Positions 1 to 8,200 of a stretch of DNA of 22,892 nt are shown piece by piece. Made by a program: the position numbers and the translations under genes. The DNA comes from a virus. How positions within the stretch are numbered: the first letter of the stretch is position 1; every line of letters starts with the position of its first letter. Below the pieces are notes generated by a model, which saw only the letters and a program-made list of their open reading frames with translations, was not told the origin of the DNA and did no database searches. The DNA lies in IMG/VR virus record IMGVR_UViG_3300031898_000276, positions 1 through 22,892 of that record; one strand, given 5' to 3'.

Positions 1-1533
1 TCACTCATCTCGTTTAACCTTCGTGATCATGGAGGCTCCGGATTGAACGGGCTCCAGGATCTCCCTGTCGGCTCGCGCGCGATTTTTCCAAAATAGGTAG
101 ACTTTTGTTTGGGTTAGGAAGCTGAGGATGCGGAGCATTTTCCCTAATTTCTTAACGTCAGCTTCCTCCACGTGTTTGTAAAACTCTTTGTGGGTGTAGT
201 AGGCTTTGTGGCCCGACAATAAACGCTTGCGGTAGATCCCCACAGATTTTGAAAGCTCCTCAAGGACGGCTTTGACTTGACTAACCGCTCGAAGAGCCCT
301 TAACTGATGCATGTTGTACTTTTCTGAGGAAAGGAAAACAGGGTTAAAGCCAAGCTTTCTCAGTTTTTCTACGGCTTCAAGGATCGCTGGGTTGGGCTTG
401 CTTTCCAGGATCTTCCTCATTCCCGCTTTCTCTGCGAAGGGGTTGTACCTCGCCATGACAGCGATCATCTCCACATAAGGCTTTCCAACCAGGGGCAGGG
501 TTTCTTTGACCAGTTTGGTGCCGAGGCCTATAGTGCGGTATTTCGGGTGGACCACCACTCTGGCAATTGTGGTTAGGTCTCGATTCAGTTCCTGGATGGT
601 TAATTGTCTGCCAAACGCTTCTTTTCTGCCTTGACAGGCTATGCTTGGATACTTGTAGAGTATCACTCCGCAGAGTTCCTCACGCCGCTTCAGAACAAAC
701 ACTTTGTAGACCGCTGCTACTCCTTTGCTGTCTCGATAATGAAAGCCCGAGAGCCTCTGATAATCCTGGATGGACCCCTCTTCAACACGCATCTCCTTTA
801 ACAAACTACATCCAAATCTTCGCCATTGGTCAAAACTATTATCCGGTAAATATTTAACCTGGATCTCCCTGCCGAACCGTTTATGAATGTGTACCGTAGG
901 CGAGAGATCTTCAATTAGATCTGTGTGCGTTGTGGCCGCTATAACAGCCCTCCCAGAGTTCCTGGCAAGCTTCTGCACGTTAAACGCCACGATCTTAGCG
1001 GTATCTCGATCCAGCGTGGAGCAGAACTCGTCCATGATCCACCATTGAGCGCCGCTCTCAATCAGCTTCGCAACACGATAACGATACTTCTGACCGTCGC
1101 TCAGCTGATCATAGCGACGTACAAACAGGAAGGCGTCGTTGAGGCCTACCCGAGAGAGCAGCTCAAGGCCCTCTTCAAGGGTTTTGCCCACCGTGTCGAT
1201 TAACGGCTTATCTCGGTCCACTCGGATATCCGCCATGTCCACAGCTTCTGTTCCTAGGTCCTTCTTGAAGGCTTTCAACAGCACGGATTTGCCGGATCCG
1301 CTGTCTCCGGTGATAAGCACGATATCCGTGGGGCCGATTTTCAACTCCACGTTATCGTAAATCACGTGCTTCTGATACTGGTCCACGCCGAGCCCGAAGG
1401 CCTCAGCCACCTGAATCGTGCGAGGTGTTATGTCCGTCGCGGTCTTGTAGGAGAGGCTAATGATGAACTTGCCTTCCCTTCTATCGTAGACCCGAGCGTA
1501 CCTCTGAATCTCAAAATACTCTCTGCGCCTCAA
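1..1533 (-). CDS. ABC-type ATPase fused to a GNAT acyltransferase domain (COG2401-like)
   Basis: This is a 510-residue two-domain protein. The N-terminal ABC ATPase shows Walker A GDSGSGKS (76-83), a signature-like LSDGQ (144-148), Walker B WIMDE (166-169) with a following STLD D-loop, and an H-loop TTH (201-203). No membrane segments are seen, so it is not a transporter ATPase. The second half carries a GNAT core, with motif A in ARVVVHPKYRTIGLGTKLV (324-342) and a later NPFAEKAGM segment. The C-terminal 120 residues are helical and basic. The start is TTG, overlapping the terminase stop as TTGA, with GGTGAG 7 nt upstream, so the two genes are translationally coupled. The architecture matches the archaeal COG2401 family, whose biochemistry I do not know to be settled. 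The phage Mu DNA-modification protein Mom is also GNAT-related, so a role in modifying viral DNA around packaging is a plausible inference, not shown here. The domain calls are firm; the function is open. Confidence 0.85.
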   Translation of the reverse strand: MRRREYFEIQRYARVYDRREGKFIISLSYKTATDITPRTIQVAEAFGLGVDQYQKHVIYDNVELKIGPTDIVLITGDSGSGKSVLLKAFKKDLGTEAVDMADIRVDRDKPLIDTVGKTLEEGLELLSRVGLNDAFLFVRRYDQLSDGQKYRYRVAKLIESGAQWWIMDEFCSTLDRDTAKIVAFNVQKLARNSGRAVIAATTHTDLIEDLSPTVHIHKRFGREIQVKYLPDNSFDQWRRFGCSLLKEMRVEEGSIQDYQRLSGFHYRDSKGVAAVYKVFVLKRREELCGVILYKYPSIACQGRKEAFGRQLTIQELNRDLTTIARVVVHPKYRTIGLGTKLVKETLPLVGKPYVEMIAVMARYNPFAEKAGMRKILESKPNPAILEAVEKLRKLGFNPVFLSSEKYNMHQLRALRAVSQVKAVLEELSKSVGIYRKRLLSGHKAYYTHKEFYKHVEEADVKKLGKMLRILSFLTQTKVYLFWKNRARADREILEPVQSGASMITKVKRDE

Positions 1534-3074
1534 TAGGCTCTCACCAATCGCGCTGAAGGTTCAGATCGGCTGGCTGTGCATGCTAAGGCGATAGCCCAGT
1601 AGATGTCGTCGTGTGTGCCTTCTGGATGGGCAAAGTGGATGCGCCCCTCTTTGGTTAACTCGAAGGTTTCCACGTTGAGGTTGCTGATTACGTCGTTGTC
1701 GTAATAGAGGCTGAACTGCTTGTTTTGCATCTTCTGTTTGAGATAACTGCAGATCTCTTCTTTAGTCGGCAATGACAATAATACGCCCTCGATTTGAGCG
1801 TTTATGAGAGCTCGCTTCATGTCCTCAACAATGTACTCGCCCACACCAGTTTGATCGACTAACACTTTGATGGTTGAACGCCACCGTTCACACAAAACCT
1901 TAACATAACCGATAACCGACGCATACGGAGTTTCTAAATTGAAAATCTTTACATGACGAAGCACAATGCTGTCTCCGATCTTCTCGATTGCTGCAACCAC
2001 GCTGTAGTCTACTTTTTTGCCCAAATCCACGCCCAGAAAAACTTCTTTCCCTGTGAAGAAGTCCTCGAACTGCCAGGGTTCTATGTCACTGCTCACACAA
2101 CTAGAGATGAGGTCTTGAGGTAGCCAGCGGTCGATGTCCTCTGTAAACTCGGCTTCATATTCACGGAGGAACCTATCTAACAAGATTTCACGTTTCTGTT
2201 TCTCAATAAACTCCAGAGGAATCAAGCCAGCTTGCACTGCTTCTTTCCATGTTACGTGATGTTGACTCCACTCTGACGCTATCTTCGGGTCTTTACAGAA
2301 CCGATAGAACATGTTGTTTCGACCCCAAGGAGTCGAGCTGGCGATTATTTGGGCGCCTTTCTCCCATCGAGTAGCCATCATTGGCTTGAGAACATTATCG
2401 AAGAGCACCTCGTCATCGCGAATGAACGCTGCCTCGTCCACAAAAATGAGATCGCTGGTTTCACCCCTAAGCCTGTGCAGGCTGTAGGGCAGAAACTTCA
2501 TCCTGGAACGGTTGTGAAAGGTTACCTTTGTTCTCTGCAGCTTGGATATCCAAGCCTTTCGAGCAGGCTCAGCCATCTGATAGTATGTTTCCTCGAAGCG
2601 GTCGCAGACAAGCATGCTCTGTCTAAGCCCAGGTGCCACGATTATGGCTTGGCTAATGGGATGCAATACGCAGAATTTTAAGCCTTTGATGCCGAAGCTC
2701 TTAGTTTTGCCGCTTTGACGACTCCAACGGGTTGCTATTTGCCTGCTTGTGTCTGTCAGAAATTTTAGCTGGTAAGGTGTCGGGTGGAAATTGAGGAAGA
2801 CTTCTGAAAAGAACGGTTCCTTTAGCAACTCAGCTACAGCATGACCCTTAATCTTTTCATAAAACCTCAAAATGTTCTCGAGCTGCTCGTCGTCTCTTGG
2901 CAGAATACGCTTGAACACCTCATTTGGCGGTTGACCGCTAACCTCAGCTAAAGCCTTCGCCACAAACCATACGTCTCGACGCTCCGAATCCCGCAGTTGA
3001 ATAGTCCGTAGCTTTTCAATTTCACGCCACAGGGCTGGAATACTGGTCGGTTGGCTTCTCCAATCCATGCTCAT
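1530..3074 (-). CDS. terL: Terminase large subunit (ATPase and nuclease)
   Basis: This is the DNA-packaging motor and headful or site-specific nuclease, 514 residues long, a normal length for the family. The ATPase domain has Walker A RWSRQSGKT (116-124), Walker B LIFVDEA (209-215) and coupling motif SSTPWG (246-251). The RNase H-fold nuclease follows, with acidic residues in FLGVDLG (D350), VLVDQTG (D408) and THDDIYWA (D489/D490). Residues 60-115 precede the Walker A motif and include the adenine-binding-type HPTPYQ segment. The ATG overlaps the stop of the upstream gene as ATGA, and the TGA overlaps the TTG of the ABC-GNAT gene. It should act at the portal vertex, although the portal gene here lies at the other end of the window on the opposite strand. 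All catalytic motifs are intact. Confidence 0.97.
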   Translation of the reverse strand: MSMDWRSQPTSIPALWREIEKLRTIQLRDSERRDVWFVAKALAEVSGQPPNEVFKRILPRDDEQLENILRFYEKIKGHAVAELLKEPFFSEVFLNFHPTPYQLKFLTDTSRQIATRWSRQSGKTKSFGIKGLKFCVLHPISQAIIVAPGLRQSMLVCDRFEETYYQMAEPARKAWISKLQRTKVTFHNRSRMKFLPYSLHRLRGETSDLIFVDEAAFIRDDEVLFDNVLKPMMATRWEKGAQIIASSTPWGRNNMFYRFCKDPKIASEWSQHHVTWKEAVQAGLIPLEFIEKQKREILLDRFLREYEAEFTEDIDRWLPQDLISSCVSSDIEPWQFEDFFTGKEVFLGVDLGKKVDYSVVAAIEKIGDSIVLRHVKIFNLETPYASVIGYVKVLCERWRSTIKVLVDQTGVGEYIVEDMKRALINAQIEGVLLSLPTKEEICSYLKQKMQNKQFSLYYDNDVISNLNVETFELTKEGRIHFAHPEGTHDDIYWAIALACTASRSEPSARLVRAY

Positions 3075-3397
3075 TTAATAGCTTGCCCCTTTTTGACTTG
3101 CGCCAAAACCTTCCTGATTTCCTCTAAATCAGACAGTTTCTTTGGTCTCAGAGACATGTTCAGAAGTTTACAGGCAAGCTTCATGTACTGCAGGCTGAGT
3201 TTGTGTTTCTGTTCCTTCGCAAACTTCTTCGCTAACTCATAACACTCAGCAGCGAAAACGCGGGCTATTCTGTCACGTTCGGAAAAGGACTCAGCCTTAA
3301 CGAAGTCTTTTCCTTCTAACTTTTCAAGTTCCTTAGCGATCCTGCGGAAGGCCCTGTATGTATTAAAAAAATATTTTTTTTCATCATTCATCTTCAT
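3071..3397 (-). CDS. Small helical protein upstream of terL, candidate small terminase
   Basis: This 108-residue protein is almost entirely helical and basic, with Lys/Glu-rich heptad-like stretches (residues 15-35 and 55-75). The frame is open further upstream, but that extension overlaps the membrane-protein gene in another frame and has low-complexity, unlikely composition. The ATG at 3397, after that gene's TGA, is therefore the best start. A second ATG at 3391 is possible. The stop overlaps the terL start by 4 nt. Position directly before terL, size and helicity fit a small terminase subunit that recognises viral DNA, but I see no clear helix-turn-helix signature. The assignment rests on gene order. 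Confidence 0.5.
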   Translation of the reverse strand: MKMNDEKKYFFNTYRAFRRIAKELEKLEGKDFVKAESFSERDRIARVFAAECYELAKKFAKEQKHKLSLQYMKLACKLLNMSLRPKKLSDLEEIRKVLAQVKKGQAIK

Positions 3398-3405
3398 TGA
3401 GGTTT

Positions 3406-3648
3406 TCACGTCCTCTGCGAGATGAATATGCCTGTGATGGTGCCGATTAGGCCGGTGATGGCGCTGAAGATTTCGCTGTTCCAAGCATGGAAGTAAATCA
3501 TGTGGAGGACCTCCAGCACTGTTAGTCCGATGAGGCTGACGGATGCGAAGTACACCACCCATACTATGTGCTCGCTCGGAGGAAGCTCCATTTCCCGCTT
3601 CTTTGTCCGGACAATTTTGGTTAAGGCCCTGCGAATTAGACTCCTCAA
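3406..3648 (-). CDS. Small two-helix membrane protein, holin-like
   Basis: This 80-residue protein has a basic N-terminus (RRALTKIVRTKKRE) and two hydrophobic segments, about 28-49 (HIVWVVYFASVSLIGLTVLE) and 60-77 (FSAITGLIGTITGIFIS). The segments are joined by a short polar turn. The start is TTG overlapping the previous stop as TTGA, with GGAGTGG upstream; an ATG at codon 20 is an alternative. Size and two-helix topology are typical of holins, which make membrane lesions at lysis. No endolysin is visible in the window, and archaeal virus lysis proteins are poorly known. The call is therefore by topology only, and another membrane role is possible. Confidence 0.55.
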   Translation of the reverse strand: MRSLIRRALTKIVRTKKREMELPPSEHIVWVVYFASVSLIGLTVLEVLHMIYFHAWNSEIFSAITGLIGTITGIFISQRT

Positions 3649-4064
3649 TCCGAGCCACTCCTAAGTCTCATGCGTTTGCCGCGTTTAATGATGCGGACCT
3701 GGCCCCTATCCCAAGCGATCTCCAGCTCTGTGGCAAGCTTAGGGTCCAGTAGCCCAGACGTTATCACCTTCACGTCCCTCGTTACTCCAAGAAGGATGGC
3801 CACTGCGTCAACATCGAAGTCACTCATGCCTGGCCAGATGAAGATGTCGCGGATGAGGATGATGTGCTTGGCTTCCTCTCCAGCTACACCGATGAATATA
3901 CCTACGGATTTCACAGGTACATCAAAAACAAGATACCGCTTTTGTCCCTTAGCCTTCAGCCTGATCTCTCGCTTGCTATGATCCCACCATTCAACCTCGA
4001 CCAGATCCCCAAACTGAAGCCGCGAAACCGTTTCAACTACATCATCGCTTGCTTTCTTATTCAT
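3645..4064 (-). CDS. Hypothetical protein with small beta-barrel-like N-terminus
   Basis: This 139-residue soluble protein is not recognised. I place the start at ATG 4064, inside the end of the 40-residue membrane gene (ATGAATAA overlap). The longer frame would run antisense-like through that gene with a Cys/Arg-rich segment. Residues 17-70 alternate hydrophobic and polar positions (FGDLVEVEWWDH, KRYLVFDVP, SVGIFIGVAG, HIILIRDIFI) like a small SH3- or Sm-type barrel. Residues 75-125 look alpha/beta, and the tail is basic (KRGKRMRLRSG). It lies in the left, poorly characterised part of the late operon with small membrane proteins. No enzyme motif is visible. Confidence 0.7.
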   Translation of the reverse strand: MNKKASDDVVETVSRLQFGDLVEVEWWDHSKREIRLKAKGQKRYLVFDVPVKSVGIFIGVAGEEAKHIILIRDIFIWPGMSDFDVDAVAILLGVTRDVKVITSGLLDPKLATELEIAWDRGQVRIIKRGKRMRLRSGSD

Positions 4065-4179
4065 GTTCGATTCCCCACTTCTCTTTCTTCTCTTTCGTGT
4101 GCAGCCAAGCGCTGTGCACAGCCATTCCCAAAATGAAGCCGCAAACAGCCGCAACGATCACGTTGATAAATTCAACCAT
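4057..4179 (-). CDS. 40-residue single-pass membrane protein
   Basis: This is a short gene starting at ATG 4179 and ending at TAA 4057. It encodes one hydrophobic helix (residues 4-25, FINVIVAAVCGFILGMAVHS) followed by a Lys/Glu-rich cytosolic tail. A strong ribosome site, GGTGGTGGGAAA, precedes the ATG. The start overlaps the end of the upstream 79-residue membrane gene by 8 nt, and its stop overlaps the ATG of the next gene, so it is embedded in a translationally coupled chain. Function is unknown. Together with its neighbours it forms a group of small membrane proteins that could serve lysis or virion egress. Confidence 0.7.
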   Translation of the reverse strand: MVEFINVIVAAVCGFILGMAVHSAWLHTKEKKEKWGIEHE

Positions 4180-4411
4180 TTTCCCACCACCATAACGCAA
4201 TAAAAGTCAGCGGGATGCCTAGAAACATGGCTCCGTAACAGAGAACATAAAATGTCTGGTTTGGCAAAAAAAGCCGGGGCAGAACCTCGCGTGGATAGTT
4301 GGGTTGGCCCCAAACTAAAGGCGCACAGATGAGGTCCAACTGCCAGGCTCCCAGCATGAACGTGGCTATGGCTAAGCCAAGCAACGCGAGGTTCACCGTG
4401 TTTTTACGCAT
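4172..4411 (-). CDS. Small membrane protein with two hydrophobic segments
   Basis: This 79-residue protein has an N-terminal hydrophobic helix (about 7-26, LALLGLAIATFMLGAWQL) and a C-terminal one (about 54-75, ending in FIALWWW). The loop between them is Pro-rich (APLVWGQPNYPREVLPRL). The start codon is ATG, 2 nt after the TAA of the tail-fibre-like gene. I do not recognise the family. The topology and its neighbours, another two-helix protein and a one-helix protein, suggest a lysis or membrane-interaction cassette, but nothing in the sequence proves this. Confidence 0.65.
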   Translation of the reverse strand: MRKNTVNLALLGLAIATFMLGAWQLDLICAPLVWGQPNYPREVLPRLFLPNQTFYVLCYGAMFLGIPLTFIALWWWENG

Positions 4412-4413
4412 TT

Positions 4414-4854
4414 TTAAGCCGCCGTTATCGTTGTCTCCACCACTACCGTGATCTTCTTGTCGCTTGTCTTAGAGATGCTGCTGGCAAACAGTTTCCTCAT
4501 CAGCATGGTTCCGGCGGATGCCGCATTGAAAATTCCGACCTCTGTCAACGTATAGCCGTTAGCTTCCGTATAGTCCACGATAAACTCCAGGTGGGCTTTG
4601 CCGGTGCTTGGGTTGGTGGTGACGGTTAAGGATTTGCGGAGTACCTCCGTCTGCAGGGCTGTGTCTCCTGCTGCCGGTGTGTTTGTGCCGGTTCCAACCG
4701 CTCCATAACCCATCTTTGTCGGCGTGTCGCTGTACATGCGCTGCTGATAGAAGTTTAAGCCAGCGTTGACCACTAAGTCGGGTTCTGCTTTCACGACTTC
4801 TTTTCGTCCGTCCTTGTGTTCCACGATCGCATAGACCTCATCCACTATCTTCAT
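4414..4854 (-). CDS. Tail-fibre/appendage-like beta protein
   Basis: This 146-residue protein contains a Gly/Thr-rich segment (GYGAVGTGTNTPAAGDTALQ) followed by beta-strand-rich sequence (LEFIVDYTEANGYTLTEVGIF). The pattern resembles short phage tail-fibre or tail-tip modules, in which a GTGTxxPAxxDTxLxxE motif is common. I chose ATG 4854, preceded by GAGTGAGGAAAAA and lying after the previous gene's TGA. A longer frame to 4899 would overlap that gene. Its location just downstream of the hub/adhesin gene supports a role at the tail tip or in receptor contact. It is short for a complete fibre, so it may cap or decorate a larger one. Confidence 0.65.
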   Translation of the reverse strand: MKIVDEVYAIVEHKDGRKEVVKAEPDLVVNAGLNFYQQRMYSDTPTKMGYGAVGTGTNTPAAGDTALQTEVLRKSLTVTTNPSTGKAHLEFIVDYTEANGYTLTEVGIFNAASAGTMLMRKLFASSISKTSDKKITVVVETTITAA

Positions 4855-4861
4855 TTTTTCC

Positions 4862-5227
4862 TCACTCACTTTCCAATTCCTCCTTACCAGTTTTTTCATC
4901 TAGAGTAACCCAAGATTTTTTGACGATTTCCCATTTTTCAAGAAGGTTCGGTAATTTAGTTTTAAGTGAATCAAGAATAGAAGAATCTACCTCCCATATC
5001 GTTCGAGTCGCGAAATGAGTTTCATCTTTATCCAACATTATTTTTTGATGATCTAAGTCATCGGCGACTATGCTAACCAGACACCACTCAACTCCGTTGA
5101 ATTTACCTAACTCGACCATGAACCAGCTTGTAACGATCGATAGATCGGCAAGCCTAGGCCTTCTCGCATCTTCTCGGGTTGCTCCGGTGCCAACTATGGG
5201 GCAAATATATGTTTTCTCTATGATCAT
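4862..5227 (-). CDS. Hypothetical protein next to tail hub
   Basis: This 121-residue soluble protein starts at ATG 5227, with GGAGTGA 7 nt upstream that overlaps the hub stop codon. The frame stays open to 5296 but would overlap the hub gene. The N-terminus (YICPIVGTGATREDARRPRL) resembles a motif I have seen in small uncharacterised tail-region proteins of viruses; no function is attached to it. The middle is beta-rich (WFMVELGKFNGVEWCLVSIVADD) and the C-terminal third is helical and charged. Position between the hub and the fibre-like gene suggests a tail-tip accessory, or a chaperone for these. The role is not determined. Confidence 0.65.
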   Translation of the reverse strand: MIIEKTYICPIVGTGATREDARRPRLADLSIVTSWFMVELGKFNGVEWCLVSIVADDLDHQKIMLDKDETHFATRTIWEVDSSILDSLKTKLPNLLEKWEIVKKSWVTLDEKTGKEELESE

Positions 5228-5234
5228 TTCATTT

Positions 5235-8200
5235 TCACTCCGTCCACATGTGACAATAATCGAAATCCGCCTTACCTCCAGCCTCTTGAACGGCATGAAA
5301 CATTAAGAAATCGCCGTCATTATGGCTGCGAGGATCTTCCAGGTGATTAATGCAGGGGTTAGTTTCTGCTTCGAACCAAACTTTTGTGCGAAGTCCTGTT
5401 CCTTCGTTCCTCTGATCCGTTTTGAGTTTATAATAAGTGTTATATGTTACAGTTTTAGCTACATAGGCCATCTGAGTCCAGGTGCCGCCTACACACCTGT
5501 AATATTGGACGCCTTTATTACCCGCAGCGTAATACACTAACTCTGTTTCATACATATTGTTTGCATCGACTCTTCGGAAGCGGTTTCCCCAGACTCCATC
5601 GTAATCAGCAATTAGTTTTCCTTTCATTTCAAAAATGTAACTTACTAAGTGTCCATGAGTCCACTTTAACCACTTCCCGCCTGTGGTTGTTTGAGTTTGG
5701 TGTAACACACCATCCGCCGACCATACCCCTGTTTCCACCGACCAATCGTTCATGTTGCCGAACTCGTCCCAAATCCATCTCGCCTGCAAATAGTCGCTGA
5801 TCGACATGCTGTCTGACGCTAAAACATCGATAAGTGCCTGTAGCAGATCGCTTATCGACATGCCGTCTGAAACCATAACTTCCCACAGAACTTCCACATA
5901 ATCGCTGATCGACATGAAATCTTTCAATGGCCCCATGAAAACTTCCACATTTTCAGCGTACACGTCAGCCTTCTGTAGTCGCTCAATATGTTCTTTCAGC
6001 CGTTTCTGCGGGTCTGTTAAAGCGTGAGGTAAACCAGCCAGATTGATTTCTGTCGTAAACTTGGTGGAGGCTGGCGGAATCGCATGAACGACTTCTTGGA
6101 CAACCATTTCCTCGCTGTTTATATTTTCGTTTGGAACATTCACAACAGCCACATCTCCAGCCCTCAGTTGGGGTAACCCCCAAGGATGAGCTATTGAACC
6201 TTCAACTAGCGGAGGCTGCTTCAGAATCGACAGGAAATAATCAGCTGCAGCTTGAGCGTCCTCCTGAGTCTTGTAATAGCTGCTAAAAATCTTCTCCGGT
6301 TGCAACCCAATGTCCAGTATGCTTTCCTCATCCCTTGCAATACCCCAAGCCTCTGTTTCACCCTCAAACCTGAATTCATCCAACATAATCGAGGTAACCG
6401 CACTTGTTGCAGGATACAAGAAGCAGACATAATTCAGGTTTTTTAGGTTGGGAGAACCTACAATCTCAAATTGAATATTCTCTATCCAGCCAACGTCAAA
6501 CTCAAAAAGCTCCTTCCATTTTGTGACGGGTTGAAAATCCGTGTAATAATAGTTATCGTCATTTGTGGCAAGAATTAAGCGACACGTTTCCGTGGCTTCG
6601 GCACTGCTGTGCTTAAACCAGAACTTCAACTTTTTAAGCTCAACAGCGTTTATCCCCAAGTCTTTTGTGCGGGGGAAATAGACTTTATGCTCTATCTGGC
6701 TTGTCGTCTGCTTGGCGAGGTAACGGTCTCCGCCCCAGATGTCGCTGTAGTCGGGGCTTGTATGGTCTAAGGTCTGATCTGGCTTGAAAACTTTAAAGAA
6801 ACCTGTAAAAGGAAAAACCAACGTCAAAACGTTTAGTTCCGCCACAGTGCCTCCGGAAGGAACTGTTGCTTCCGCCTTTTTCTCGATTGGAGAAGCGTTG
6901 GTACCGCTCCAAAGCTCCACTTTCCAGCCTGCAGATAAGCCTTCCACGTAGATTTTAATGTCCTTATAGATTTTGAGGTTGTCTTGCTTAGGATATTGAA
7001 ATGACGAATTGCCTGTGCTGCCGTAAAGGTAAACGTAAGCCTCAGTGAAACTTAATATGCGAGTTGCGTTACAGACAAGCACATCATCGAGGTAAACCTT
7101 CACATTGTTTTCCGTTATGATCATTTTCGCAACTTTTGTATGGTCAGAAACGACGCCACTGTTATAATGCGTTACAGGATCGTTTGGGTAATCTCTTTCC
7201 TGAACCGCCCAACTTTTTTGATTAGAATAATCATTAAAACTGTAAACCTGAACATGATCTGTGGCTGTGGGGTCACCATTCATTGTGTGTGTCACTGAAA
7301 AAATTAGTCGGTTTGATGTAGGACCGCTTAATCCTTCTGAAATGATTTTTGACTCGACAACCATACCATTCAATGATTTCAAGTCTTTTGTTACGATGTA
7401 TCGGCGGTAAGAGCTCGTTATCTGCCTTATTTTGTTAACAAGTTCCCCCGCTTCAACGTATGTGTCTCCTTCTCCTCCTCCGTGAGCTCCTTTGTCATAC
7501 TTTGTTAAATCCAGCGTGTCGAAGGGGTCTTGCAGAATGAAGCCGCTGCTTTGTCTCTGAAAGTTGTTGAGGACGCCTGTCTTAAACTCGGCTTTTAAAG
7601 AGTAAATTCCAGCTTTAGAATCCTGATCATTCGTGAGGATACAATGTTCGGCTCCCCAAGCGTAGCGAGTAGTGCTGAGAATTACCTCATCGAAACGGAA
7701 AGTGCCTGAAACATTAATGTCGTAACTGCCTATCGTAACTCTTGTAACGTTGCTCAAAATCGAGAGGACATCACCATTCACCACGTTTGGGTTTCTAATA
7801 TTGAGAACAATCGGCGTAGAAGACCATCCCGAAAAGCTATCATAAAAATGACATTCCAGATAACTTGAGCCACTCTGTATTGAAACCCTCATTTTCTTGC
7901 CGGAACCTGTTCCATACCACCATAAGAAAACATAGTTTTTGAGGCTCCAGTCTTGGCTCGGTGAATAATCATGAAAAACATGCCAATATTTATACGATCC
8001 AGCCCCAACAACCAGCTTTGTGCTCTGAGCACCCATTTTCTTCTCTGTGGTGTCAGCGGAAATAATGGGTGCCGCTATGGCTCCGCCTGACTCCCATGCT
8101 TCCGGACTCCAAAAGGCCACGTTGTCCTCCTCAATAACGGTCGGTGCGGGCTCCTTCGTCCACTCATCCGAGTCCAAAGGCACATTATAACTAAACTTGT

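Noticed and set aside
3398-3658. Long upstream extension of the 108-residue gene (195-residue frame)
   Set aside because: The extra N-terminus overlaps the membrane gene and is His/Arg/Pro-rich, out-of-frame type sequence; the start at 3397 fits operon spacing.
5235-6000. Diversity-generating retroelement acting on the C-terminal domain of the tail adhesin
   Set aside because: No reverse transcriptase and no template repeat are visible, and the domain is LamG-like with no evident variable repeat.
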